Positions 54,820 to 64,000 of a stretch of 64,000 nucleotides of DNA are shown here, piece by piece. Each line of letters opens with the position of its first letter. Position 1 is the first letter of the stretch. The stretch comes from Pelobates cultripes (lineage: Eukaryota; Chordata; Amphibia; Anura; Pelobatidae), in assembly GCA_933207985.1 (NCBI GenBank), contig OW240912.1, positions 235,400,798 through 235,464,797 on the forward strand. The letters run 5' to 3'. Under the pieces are notes generated by a model. The model was not told where the DNA came from. It ran no database searches and saw only the letters and a list, made by a program, of their open reading frames with translations. Position numbers and translations under genes: made by a program.

Positions 54820-54874
54820 ACCAGAACCACTACATTAAGCTGCAGTGGTTCTGGGGACTATAGTGTCCCTTTAA
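54820..54874. repeat. T2/Kolobok-like MITE terminus
   Basis: Hairpin ccagaaccactacattaagc...gtggttctgg then actatagtgtccctTTAA (TTAA 54871-54874). Same end as 1-287 and 46,642. Confidence 0.65.
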
Positions 54875-55334
54875 TGTGAGGTAAATTAGAGATTAGTGCC
54901 ACGAATAATATACTAGATTGCCTACTTACAACCAGATGAGGATGATGATGGTCTCTAGCTGCAGTCTGGCTCCACTGGTCTGGTGTAGAACAGGCTCTCT
55001 GGAGGCGGTTTGTAACTGTGGTCACAAAAATCAATGTTCTGGGAGAACGGGAAGCAGCTCCATTTTTTTGAGGGCCCTTTACACAGCTCAAGGTCTGGGT
55101 CCCAGGGTCCACCTTCATGTTCCACCAATGAGTTTGTTCACAGGGGGTGGAGTGTGTGTGTGGGGGATGTCCTGATGTGTGAATCTGTGTTTGTATGTGT
55201 AAGGGCTGCAAGGTGTGTTTGTGTATGTATGGGATGCAGTGTGTGCGTCTGTAAGGGATGCATTGAGTGTGTGTAAGGGGTGCATTGTGTGTTGCTGTGT
55301 GCAAGGGGTGCAATGTGTGTGTGATGGATGTCAA

Positions 55335-55735
55335 TCTATCTGTCAATTTCTTTCTCCCCCTCCCCCTGTCAATTACTTCTCCCCCTCTCCAATTACCTTT
55401 TCCTTCTCCCCTCCCTCCAATTTCCTTCTCCCCCTCAATTTCCTTCTCCCCTCCCTCTCAATTTCCTTCTCCCCCTCCCTCTCCAGTTTCCTTCTTCTCC
55501 CCCTCCCTCTTCAATTTCCTTCTTCTCACCCCCCTCTCCAATTTCCTTCTTTCTCCCCCCTCCCTCTCCAATTTCCTTCTTCTCCCCCTCTTTCCTTTTC
55601 TCCCCCTCCTCTCCAACTTCCTTCTTCTCCCCCCTCCAATTTCCTTCTTCTCCCCCTCGGTTTCCTTCTCCCCCTCAATTTCCTTCTTCTCCCCCCCCCC
55701 TCCAATTTCCTTCCACACACTTTTTTTTCTTTTTT
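55335..55735. repeat. TTTCCTTCTCCCC polypyrimidine tract
   Basis: About 400 bp of imperfect ccctctccaatttccttctt units, almost purely C/T on the plus strand. Such a tract can form triplex DNA. Open frames across it are not genes. Confidence 0.95.
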
Positions 55736-56203
55736 TTTAATTTCATCCCCCCAGCCTCCCTACCTGTGGGAGTGCTGAGGGGATTCCCTGGGGCACAGTG
55801 GTGTTGCTGGGCGGACGGGCAGGCTGGCGGGCGCGTGAGGGAGCACTCTCTCCCTGACTGAGTGCTCCCTGTTCAGCTCCCTCACGCACAGCGTACTGAT
55901 GCGGTGCGCGAGGGAACTGAAGAGGAAGCACTCAGCCAGGGAGAGTGCTCCCTCACGCGCCCGCCCGCCCGCCGGGTGACACCAGGGCCAGCCTCGTGGG
56001 GCCCTGAGGTGACCGGCTGCTGGGCCCCCCCAGGAGAAGAGGCTGGCCACAGTGGGTACATACCGGGTCGCAGGGCCCCCTGCAACCCCAGTATGTACAC
56101 CACTGAATGTGGGGCCCGGGACGACCTGAGCAGTCCGGGCCCCCCAGGACCGCCGGGCCCATGACAACCGTTATGGTTGTCATGCCCTGATGGCGGCCCT
56201 GGA

Positions 56204-56335
56204 TACACACACACACAGACAGACATACAGATAAGCACAAACACGAACAGACATACAGATGCACACACAGACAGATACACACACACACACAGACAGAGAT
56301 ACATACAGATACACACACAGACAGACAGACAGACA
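56204..56335. repeat. CACA/GACAGA microsatellite
   Basis: acacacacagacagacatac units immediately outside the TIR of the preceding element. Confidence 0.9.
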
Positions 56336-57745
56336 TGAGCCCCTCTCATAAACACAGCCCAATACTGATATTTATACTGCTTTTTGTCATTTTTGTGTTT
56401 ACCTTACAGTTGATACTGATTTCTTTATTAGAGGGTGAGCCCATTTCATAAACACTGCCTCATATCAGCTGATCTTACAGCTGATCTAATTATTTATTAT
56501 AAATGTGCTTCTGGGATAAGCCCCCTGATTTATAATTGTACTCTAGCTTATGCTATCTGCTACTATTACTGGAATATTTTCTATACTAATATACTGTGGG
56601 TGAACCCCCCATCAAATTATTACATATCCTTGTACCTCTCCTTGCCTGGTATTGACTTTTTGATCTGTCTGTCACTGTTACAGCTCCTATGATTGGCCCG
56701 CTTTGTCTGTGCCACTGTACCTCCCTCGTGGAGGTTTTATTATTACTGGGTGAGCCCCAGTTATTACAGATATATATTTTATTTTATAATCTGCATTGTA
56801 TTGAGCAGATAATCTCATAATTCTCCTAACGCTCCTCCTGCTTCAGTCATTTAGGTATCACAATACTATTATTTACGCCATTATGGAAAACCCCTCAGGC
56901 AGTTCCCCTGTTGGAGGAACCAGAAGATTCCGATGCTTCCAAAAAGTAGACATGCATGATCTCGCAAGCGCTACTGGAAAGGGGAAGACCCACAAAACCA
57001 TGTCCAAAAGTGCATGGCACCCGCTAAGAGCGAGAAAAGACCGGAATATCTCGTCAATCCTACGATTTCTAACCATTATCATTTTTGGATGAATGGCAGT
57101 GTCAGGGGGGCGGTCCGGTGACAGGGACCCAGTATGCCTGATCTTGATAGTGGGAGTCACTGTGTGGACTATCAGGGCCTGGTGCAGGGTAACCTCACGC
57201 TCCCTGGTGTTGAGCACCAGCGTTTGTGCTATAAACATTGGAGATTTAGACATACATAAAGGGCCAAGATGTATGCAGCACACCACTGCGTCAAAGTACT
57301 CCAATTATGGTGGGTCCTAACTGCCTAAATATGCATGACTAAAAAAACAATAACAAAACACACACAGCACCTACCTGCAAAGAAAGGAGGTAATGAAACC
57401 ACTGCCTGCAGGACCAGACTGAAACAAAAAGGATTAATGGGAAAGGAACGGGTGTGGCAACAAAATACAAACATTTAAAGGAACCCAAGAGACTGGGAAT
57501 TCCAGGAATGTAATACAGGAATGAACACAGAAAACCCAGCATAAAGAAAACCAGACATGGAATAGAGAACCAAAAAAACTAAACAAGAATTGGAAAAAGA
57601 GTACTGGATACCAGAAGCCATTGCCAGAAATAATCCACAGCCAGGAAGGATGTGACAGGCGGGGGAACACCTCCGAGGATGAAAATAGATGGCAAGGTTT
57701 GGATTTGGAGGATTCTCCCTATGTAAACTAATCAGTCACGGAAGC
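56336..57745. other. Unassigned repeat-like region
   Basis: 56,336-56,880 has repeated ataaacac(a/t)gcc and ctgatctta pieces. An ORF at 56,883-57,092 (69 residues, ending ...SKSAWHPLRARKDRNI) shows no family I know. 57,340-57,670 is A-rich and looks like the complement of a gypsy U5, without the conserved hairpin. Confidence 0.3.
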
Positions 57746-58557
57746 TGTGACGAACTCCACTTCGCCACTGGGTTTGTACCTTTTGACTATGGCCCCTGTG
57801 ACTTATTTTGTTCTAAGGCACTATTTCTGCCTATTGGGATTGTGGACAATGGCTCTTTAAACTTTCTATATAGTCAAAATGGCACTTCGGATACAGCCGT
57901 AGTGTAGAAGTCGTCGAAGTGGCCGCCATTTGACATTTGAACACGTGGTGGCAGCCATTTTGTTTAGACGAATGTGTTCAGCTGTGTTTTGTCGTCATGG
58001 AACTCAAATTGGACACACGATGGCAGGAACACCGCTGAAACGTTACCTTCTCTGGGACTTCGACTCCTCGATAGGAGTCAAGCTTTGTTCGACAATTCGT
58101 ATGGCACTTCAACATGGACTGCTGTTCGTGCATTCAAAGTGAACTTAGCCATTGGAAATAGACCGGCCGCACAGCCAAATTCTCTGGAACTGTTTTGGGC
58201 ATGAAATCATGCGTACGGTCAGTCGAAAGAGACCTCAAGCTAACTTTGGAACCCCTGCTCTGATCTGGGTGATTTGTGGATATGTTGTTCACCCAGATCA
58301 GGGCTATTTATGGGGATATGTTGGAGATTTGGGGTGTTTCTGCACTTTGGGTAATGGGTACATTCTGCCTGTGGATAATTGAGTTAGTTCATTATCCACC
58401 TTAATTATATCACAGGCAGAGGGGAAGGATTGCTGACTGTATGTGGGAGTGTTACAGTGATAATTATTGTGTTACAGTGTTACAGTGATTTGTTCCTTGT
58501 GTCCCTGTTTTCCAACTCGCAGTCTTGTCTCGTGTTGTAGGGTACTGCTATATCACA
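57746..58557 (+). repeat. ERV-like LTR C
   Basis: TGTGACGAACT...TATATCACA. Hairpin 2: ctgatctgggtga 58260-58272 with 58289-58301, 16-nt loop tttgtggatatgttgt. Hairpin 3: gtggataat 58371-58379 with 58391-58399, plus outer ctgcctgtg 58365-58373 with 58411-58419. No matching target duplication. Confidence 0.65.
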
Positions 58558-58583
58558 CTGGGGATTGCTATACTCTGTATACT

Positions 58584-59199
58584 TGTCACAGTTGCTAGTG
58601 TGGTCCAACACGCAGAAACTATGTAAACATATACATAAAAAAGGAAAGGAAATAAAAGGACAGAGCGTGAACCGGACCTTAGAATGGCCGGACTAATACG
58701 CTAGAGATAGAGAATGGTCAAAGGGAAAGCCGAGGTCAGGGAAGCCAGAAATACTCAGATACCGTTTAAACAAGCCAAGTCAGGGGAGCCAGAATTTGGA
58801 ATAACCAGGGAAAAGCCAAGATCAGAATACCAGGAAGTCAGATTCACAAAGATAAACGCACTCTCGGTAACCAGGAACAGGAAACCACGATGGGGCAAAG
58901 AACTGGAGTGAATTAGGGATTTACATATCCCTTTCTGGGCTCTGATTGGTCACAGGGTGACCTCTGACCCCAGAACGTGCGTGTGCGTTGACGTCGTGAT
59001 GTCACGCGCACGTCCTTATAATATTTAGGGGCGGAGCTCGTGGTGTGCGCGACCACGTGGTCAGCACCATCTTTGATTTGGGCGCAACGCCCAGAAGACG
59101 CGGAGGAGCGGTTCCCGGATCGCAGGTAAGCTCGCAATATCGGCGAGGTCGTGCCAGTTGGGCATGGCTGCGCCATGCGGCGGGCCAGGAGCCGTAACA
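58584..59199 (-). repeat. 3' LTR of chromovirus 3
   Basis: 616 bp, minus-strand TGTTACGGC...GTGACA, preceded on that strand by the purine tract GTGGGGGGTAC. The U5 motif in complement is at 58672-58691. cttataatattta near 59,016 is TATA-like on the minus strand. Confidence 0.88.
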
Positions 59200-59309
59200 G
59201 TACCCCCCACTCGAAAACCGCTCACTGGGCGGGAAGGAGCCTGCTTATGAGGGAAGCGGTTGTGAAACGACCAGATAAAACGCGGCGCATGAACCTGGTC
59301 AGCAGGAAC

Positions 59310-60869
59310 CTAACAACGTTCCTCAGGACCATAACCTTTCCAGTCTACTAGATAAGATAAAATACCCCTGGAGATTTTGGAGTCCAATATAGAACGAACT
59401 TCGTACTCTTCCTGATCACCCACTACCAAGGGCGGAGGAGGGGCAGCCACTTTAGTGTATCGATTGCAAGTAAGAGGCTTAAGCAAGGACACATGAAATG
59501 AATTGGCAATTCTCATGTGAGCAGGAAGTGCCAATGAATAAGTCACAGGGTTGATACGATGGAGGACCCGAAAAGAACCTATGTACCGAGGGGCAAATTT
59601 CATGGAAGGAACCTTGTCTCCTGGTTGATAGACAGGATTGGCACCCCGTCTCTTGTCAGCTTGGATTTTAGCACGTTTTGATGCCTTCTGTAATGCTGTA
59701 TGAACGGAATCCCAAATATCAGGAATAGAATCCAAACGGGTGTTCAAGGCAGGAATATCAGAGTCTGAAAATTCAGAAGGTAAAACAGTGGGGTGGTAAC
59801 CCTGATTTACAAAAAATAGACTATGACTAGAGGATTCATGAGTCGCATTATTTCTGGCAAACTCAGCCATGGGTAAGAGTTCATACCAGTTAGACTGATT
59901 GGCATCGATAAAACAACGTAAATAAGATTCTAAAGACTGATTGGCCCTCTCTGCTGCGCCATTAGTCTGAGGGTTATACGCTGAGGAAAATGAAAGTTCT
60001 ATACCCAATTGCTTACAAAAGGCCTGCCAGAACCTAGAAATAAATTGGGTACCTCTGTCAGATACTATGTTTTTTGGAACTCCATGTAACTGAAAGATCT
60101 CTTTCAAAAATATTTGTACAAGATCTTGAGCAGATGGTAATTTTTTAAGAGGTACAAAATGTGCAATTTTTGAGAATCTATCTATGACCATAAGGATTGT
60201 GTTAAATCCGTTTGAACTGGGCAGATCCACCATGAAATCCATGGCTAAATGGGTCCATGGAGTATTAGGTATCGGCAGTGGTTGTAGCAGCCCAGGAGGA
60301 TATTTGTGAGAGGCTTTAGAAACGGCACATATTTGACATGCCCCTACATAATCTTTGATGTTGTTCCTAAGTGTAGGCCACCAGAACCTCCTGGAGATAG
60401 CAGAGAGAGTTTTATGGACTCCGGGGTGACCTGCTGTCAAATTATCATGGAATAATCCAAGGACCTTTTTCCTTAACGGTGGTGAAACGTACAGTTTATC
60501 CAGAGGTCTCTCCACAGGTGCCTGAGCTTGATCTGATATTATGGCACAGAAGAGTGGAGAAGACACTTCAGAAATTGTAGTGGCAATAAGGCATTCTGGA
60601 GGTATAATAGGGAATACCTCTTGTTCAGGAACCTCATTTGTCTCAAACTGCCTAGACAGCGCATCTGCCTTGGTGTTCTTGGTGCCGGGCCTGTACGTAA
60701 TTACAAAATTGAATCGGGAGAGGAATAATGACCATCTAGCCTGACGAGAGGACAATCTCTTAGCGTCCCCAATATAAGCCAAATTCTTATGATCGGTAAA
60801 AATCAGAAGTGGCTCTTTGGAACCTTCTAAGAGATGCCTCCATTCTTTAAGGGCAAGTACAATGGACAA
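59310..60869 (-). pseudogene. RNase H end, integrase and chromodomain of chromovirus 3
   Basis: 519 residues in frame. 1-75 is the RNase H end ([16 protein letters not shown]). Integrase: H148, C178, C181, D211, D271 (SDRGTQF), E307 (NGAAERANQ), then [11 protein letters not shown] in GPF position. Chromodomain starts near 478 ([10 protein letters not shown]) and breaks after WKGYGPEE. The integrase triad is intact although the element is dead. Confidence 0.9.
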
Positions 60870-60888
60870 TACCTCCCTATTCCCAATG

Positions 60889-61337
60889 TCATAATTTTTC
60901 TCTGCAGATGTTAGTTTTCGAGAGAAAAACCCACAGGGATGTAAATGCGTACCAGGACTTTCTCTTTGAGACAGAATGGCTCCTACTCCTGTTTCTGACG
61001 CATCTACTTCTAGAATAAATGGTTTGGTTGGATCGGGATGTGTCAGGACAGGTGCTGAGGCAAATAAAGCTTAATTGCTCAAATGCCTTCTTTGCTTCCT
61101 TGGGCCATGAATTGCAATTTGCTCCTTTTTTTGTTAGGTTGGTAATAGGAGAGATTACAGAGGAAAAACCCTTAATGAACTTAATAATTTGCAAAACCTA
61201 TAAAGCGTTGTGTAGCTTTAAGGCCTTTGGGTAATGGCCATTGTAAGACTGCTTCCAATTTGTGTGGGTCCATTTTGAAACCAGACGGAGATATAACGTA
61301 CCCAAGAAATTGTACCTCAGTCTGGTGAAATTGGCAT
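60889..61337 (-). pseudogene. RT C-terminus and RNase H start of chromovirus 3
   Basis: Reading across frames gives [20 protein letters not shown], then FIKGFSSVISPITNLTKK and the RNase H start with a shifted [18 protein letters not shown] region. Breaks at about 61,200, 61,060 and 60,880. Confidence 0.75.
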
Positions 61338-61864
61338 TTTCAACAAAAAATAAAAAAACACAGTGGTTATGGTTGTGCTCACCTTTTCCTGAGCAAATGA
61401 GAACCTGGCTCTGGATGATAGACCTGGGTACCTCTAGAGGGGGGCACCTGCCCTTCTTTAGCAGCAAGATGAAGTTAGAAGCTGATGGGAATTGGTCAGA
61501 GCCTTAAAGGGACAGGCTCAAATCACTTGCACAGTGGTGTCGTATTTTTTGTTGAAACTTAATACACTAGGAAGTCTCCCTTTCTCTCTCCTTTGAGGAA
61601 ATCCATTCCAAGCAAAAGGGTGCAGTGTCTCCATACGACACTACTGTGCAAGTGATTTGAGCCTGTCCCTTTGAGGCTCTGATCAATGTGAGTTTGACTA
61701 CTTGAATTATCACCAAAATACATTACCACCTGTGGATTTACACTATATTGTGTTTTATTTTTTGTTTCCTTTATATGTACTAATATACATCTGAGATTTA
61801 ACCCTATTTTAGGGTAAGTTTATACCTTTAGCGCTCCACTCATTTGATTAGTAGAGTCTGGATG
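61338..61864. mobile_element. Foreign segment with hairpin replacing the RT core
   Basis: ~525 bp unrelated to pol. It contains inverted arms of ~50 bp, 61495-61545 (gtcagagccttaaagggaca...) and 61633-61682, with two mismatches and an 87-nt loop: a snap-back MITE. The fingers and YLDD palm of RT are absent, so a deletion accompanied or preceded it. Confidence 0.7.
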
Positions 61865-62536
61865 TTATATCCAGATTGTACTAAGCTCACTTTGGTTCAA
61901 TACCTCCGACTGTACCTTGTTGAATACCTCCTTTAAGTCCAAATACTGCGGTGGGATTTCTGTGGTCAAGGGAGGCGCTAAAGGTATATTGAGGGTACCA
62001 ATGCGTTGTTGCACCTGTTTTAAACAAATATCTCTGCATCTCTCACCCCAACTCACAATTTCTCCTTCCACCCAATCTAAACGTGGATTGTGTTTTTGGA
62101 GCCAAGGGAAACCCAGTATTATCGGACATGTAGGCGAAGATATAATTTGGAACACAATTTCTTCGGAATGTAAGATACCCACTGAGACAGTGATTGGCAG
62201 GGTTTCATGCATGATGAGAGGCTGGGTAAGAGGTCTCCCATCAATAGCCTCTACTGCCATGGGTCTATCTTTCTGCTTTAAGGGCAAGAGATGTTTGGCA
62301 GAGAATTTCTTGTCTAGAAAATTCTCCGCTGACCCAGAGTCAATCATAGCCATACACTGTATAGTGGTTTTCTTACAAGACAAAGTAATTTTTATACGGA
62401 AACGGTTCTTAGTCAATTTAGGGGACATATACATCACACCTAAGGTCGGTCCCCGAACATGCCTTAGGTGTGCAAGTTTTCCGGCCGAACTGGACATGAA
62501 AACCTTTGATGTCACCTTTTGCCACAATACAAACAC
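61865..62536 (-). pseudogene. Protease and RT start of chromovirus 3
   Basis: 223 residues. DSGSAENFLD (66-75) holds the catalytic Asp of the retroviral-type protease; IILGFPWLQKHNPRLDW and PPQYLDLKEVFNKVQSE follow, leading into RT. The last ~12 residues are read-through. Confidence 0.85.
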
Positions 62537-62657
62537 AACCCGTTGTTGCGTCTGTGTTGTCTCTCTGCCTCAGTGAGTTTAACAATGCCCAGTTGCATGG
62601 GTTCAGGTTCTGGAGGTGGAGCATGGCTAATTACCACTGGGTTAGAGAAATGAGGGG

Positions 62658-63403
62658 CTATGGATAAGTTATAATGTCTAGTACGCTGTTTGTTTGTTTG
62701 TTTCTCTCTCTCTCTCTGAGCCTGTTATCAATGTCTATCATATATGCAATAAAGTCATTAAGGTTAACTGGAAGATCTCTGGCTGCGGTCTCGTCTTGTA
62801 TATTTTCTGCTAAACCTTCGGAAAAAGCAGCCACCAAACCGCTATTGGTCCAGTCAACCTCAGACGCCAATGTCCTGAAGTCTATGGTGTAATCAGCTAC
62901 AGAGCGGTTGCCTGGTTTTATTCTCATTAGGGCTCTGGCAGTGTTTTTTTCTCTCCCTTTTGGCTCAAAAGTAGATTTGAAAGCTGTTAGGAATACATTG
63001 TAATCACAGGCAACTGTATTTCCACTCTCCCATAAGGGATTGTCCCAGGTTAAAGCCTTACCCGTTAATTGGTTCATTAGATAGCCAATTTTCGATCTAT
63101 CTGTAGGGAATGAACTAGGGGAAGCTTCAAAGTGATATTCAATTTGGTTTAAAAATCCTCTAAATTCCTTAGAATCACCTCCAAAACGAGGGGGAGGTGA
63201 AAGGGTTATGGACGGTGGTTTGTATGGCGCCACAGGTGCTACTACAGGTGGGGGAGCCACAGGCGGTACCGGAGGTGCCTCCAGATAGGCAGTTCTCTGG
63301 AGCAAGGTCTGGATGCTTGGGAAAACTGATCTAACCTATGGTCCATATCCTCCACCCTACTCTCACAGGCAATAATATGTTTGCATAGTTCCGCAGGATC
63401 CAT
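62658..63403 (-). pseudogene. Gag of chromovirus 3
   Basis: Start ATG at 63403 (MDPAELCKHI) lies right after the primer site, as in the other two elements. A break near 63,318 separates it from the 215-residue frame that starts at 63305: proline-rich linker (PPVPPVAPPP), capsid-like FPTDRSKIGYLMNQLTGKAL, VADYTIDFRTLA. The zinc knuckle downstream (about 62,520-62,560) is out of frame. Confidence 0.85.
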
Positions 63404-63416
63404 GGCCCTGTCGTAA
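63404..63416 (-). promoter_or_regulatory. Primer-binding site position of chromovirus 3
   Basis: Minus-strand TTACGACAGGGCC, homologous to TTACAACAGGGCC in chromovirus 2. I find no complement of it in the 58584-59199 LTR, so self-priming is not supported in this copy. Confidence 0.5.
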
Positions 63417-64000
63417 TGTCACGGTTGCTAGTGTGGTCCAACATGCAGAAACTATGTAAACATATACATAAAAAAGGAAATAAAAGTACAGAGCGTAAAC
63501 TGGACCTTAGAATGGCCGGACTAATACGCTAGAGATAGAGAATGGTCAAAGGGAAAGCCGAGGTCAAGGAAGCCAGAAATACTCAGATACCGTTTAAACA
63601 AGCCAAGTCAGGGGAGCCAGAATTCGGAATAACCAGGGAAAAGCCAAGATCAGGATACCAGGAAGTCAGATTCACAAAGATAAACACACTTTCGGTAACC
63701 AGGAACTGGAGTGAATTAGGGATTTAAATATCCCTCTCTGGGCTATGATTGGTCAGAGGGTGACCTCTGACCCCAGAACGTACGTGTGCGTTGATGTTGT
63801 GACGTCACGCGCATGTCCTTATAAATTTTAGGGGCGGAGCTCGTGGTGTGCGCGACCACGTGGTCAGCACCATCTTTGATTTGGGCGCAACGCCCAGAAG
63901 ACGCGGAGGAGCGGTTCCCTGCTCGCCGGCGAGCAGGTAAGCTCGCAATATTGGCGAGGTCGTGCTCTTCTAAGAGCTGTTCCTGCTTCACTCTCTGAAG
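63417..64000 (-). repeat. 5' LTR of chromovirus 3 (cut by window edge)
   Basis: Aligns with 58584 onward (tgtcac(a/g)gttgctagtgtgg) until gcgaggtcgtgc at about 63,966, after which it differs. Conserved U5 motif near 63,500-63,519. The end is outside the window. Confidence 0.85.

Larger units (their letters stand above)
54533..56203. mobile_element. TIR element related to 47680-48815, with inserts
   Basis: Left part (54,533-54,650) matches the complement of the right end of 47680-48815 (atcagaaat, acacagctcaaggtctgggc). The right end, ctgatggcggccctgg, matches its TIR and the palindrome atgacaaccgttatggttgt precedes it. A second acagctcaaggtctgg segment at 55,082 shows internal duplication. 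Another start-like cagggccggtgc is at 54,658. Confidence 0.55.
58584..64000 (-). mobile_element. Chromovirus 3, decayed, runs off the window
   Basis: Minus strand. 3' LTR at left, 5' LTR at right edge, gag, protease, then foreign sequence in place of the RT core, then RNase H, integrase and chromodomain. LTRs differ by 25-bp and ~5-bp indels and several substitutions, and the 5' LTR departs from the other after 63,966. Confidence 0.88.

Noticed and set aside
55215..55861. Overlapping open frames of 157-187 residues
   Set aside because: They cover the polypyrimidine tract and consist of S, P, F and L in all three frames.

Overview
This window looks like gene-poor, repeat-saturated vertebrate chromosome, most likely from a frog or toad. 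I find no host gene, tRNA or rRNA. The animal assignment rests on TTAA-flanked T2/Kolobok-type MITEs (termini TTAAAGG), chromodomain Ty3/gypsy elements, a Penelope-like element, CR1 and L1 LINEs, LINE tails ending in a GTTGGCGCTATATA motif plus (TAA)n, and long CA/TG arrays. The amphibian assignment is an inference from recalled repeat families, not from a search.

Layout. 1-11,500: an ERV-like LTR element with tandem peptide repeats is split by a complete 5.68-kb minus-strand chromovirus (3536-9214). That element has a perfect 5-bp target duplication, almost identical LTRs and three single-base frame breaks. 11,500-17,350: a Penelope-like element on the minus strand is interrupted by a second chromovirus (12845-15859) and followed by a 3' LTR. 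17,350-23,790: a CR1 LINE with an esterase-like ORF1 tail, then a chromovirus integrase that is itself split by a 1.57-kb hAT-like element. 23,790-34,440: hAT-like elements carrying CA/TG arrays, solo LTRs, a TIR-bounded MITE, and a Tc1-like element with a solo LTR inside it. 34,440-42,350: a full-length L1-type LINE (34,900-41,773) with intact ORF1 and ORF2 broken by one TAA. 42,350-57,745: LINE tails, tandem repeats, T2 MITEs, three copies of a hAT-like family and a 2.9-kb hAT-like element that holds a palindromic MITE with a solo LTR. 57,746-64,000: an ERV-like LTR next to a third, decayed chromovirus (minus strand) running off the right edge.

How the parts relate. The elements encode retrotransposition functions (Gag, protease, RT, RNase H, integrase, endonuclease) or a transposase, and nesting gives relative ages. 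Three observations deserve most attention. Two chromoviruses have a primer-binding site perfectly complementary to a segment of their own LTR, the signature of Tf1/sushi-type self-priming. Four diverged ERV-like LTRs share an ordered set of hairpins whose stems differ in sequence but stay paired. The L1 insertion shows textbook target-primed reverse transcription junctions.
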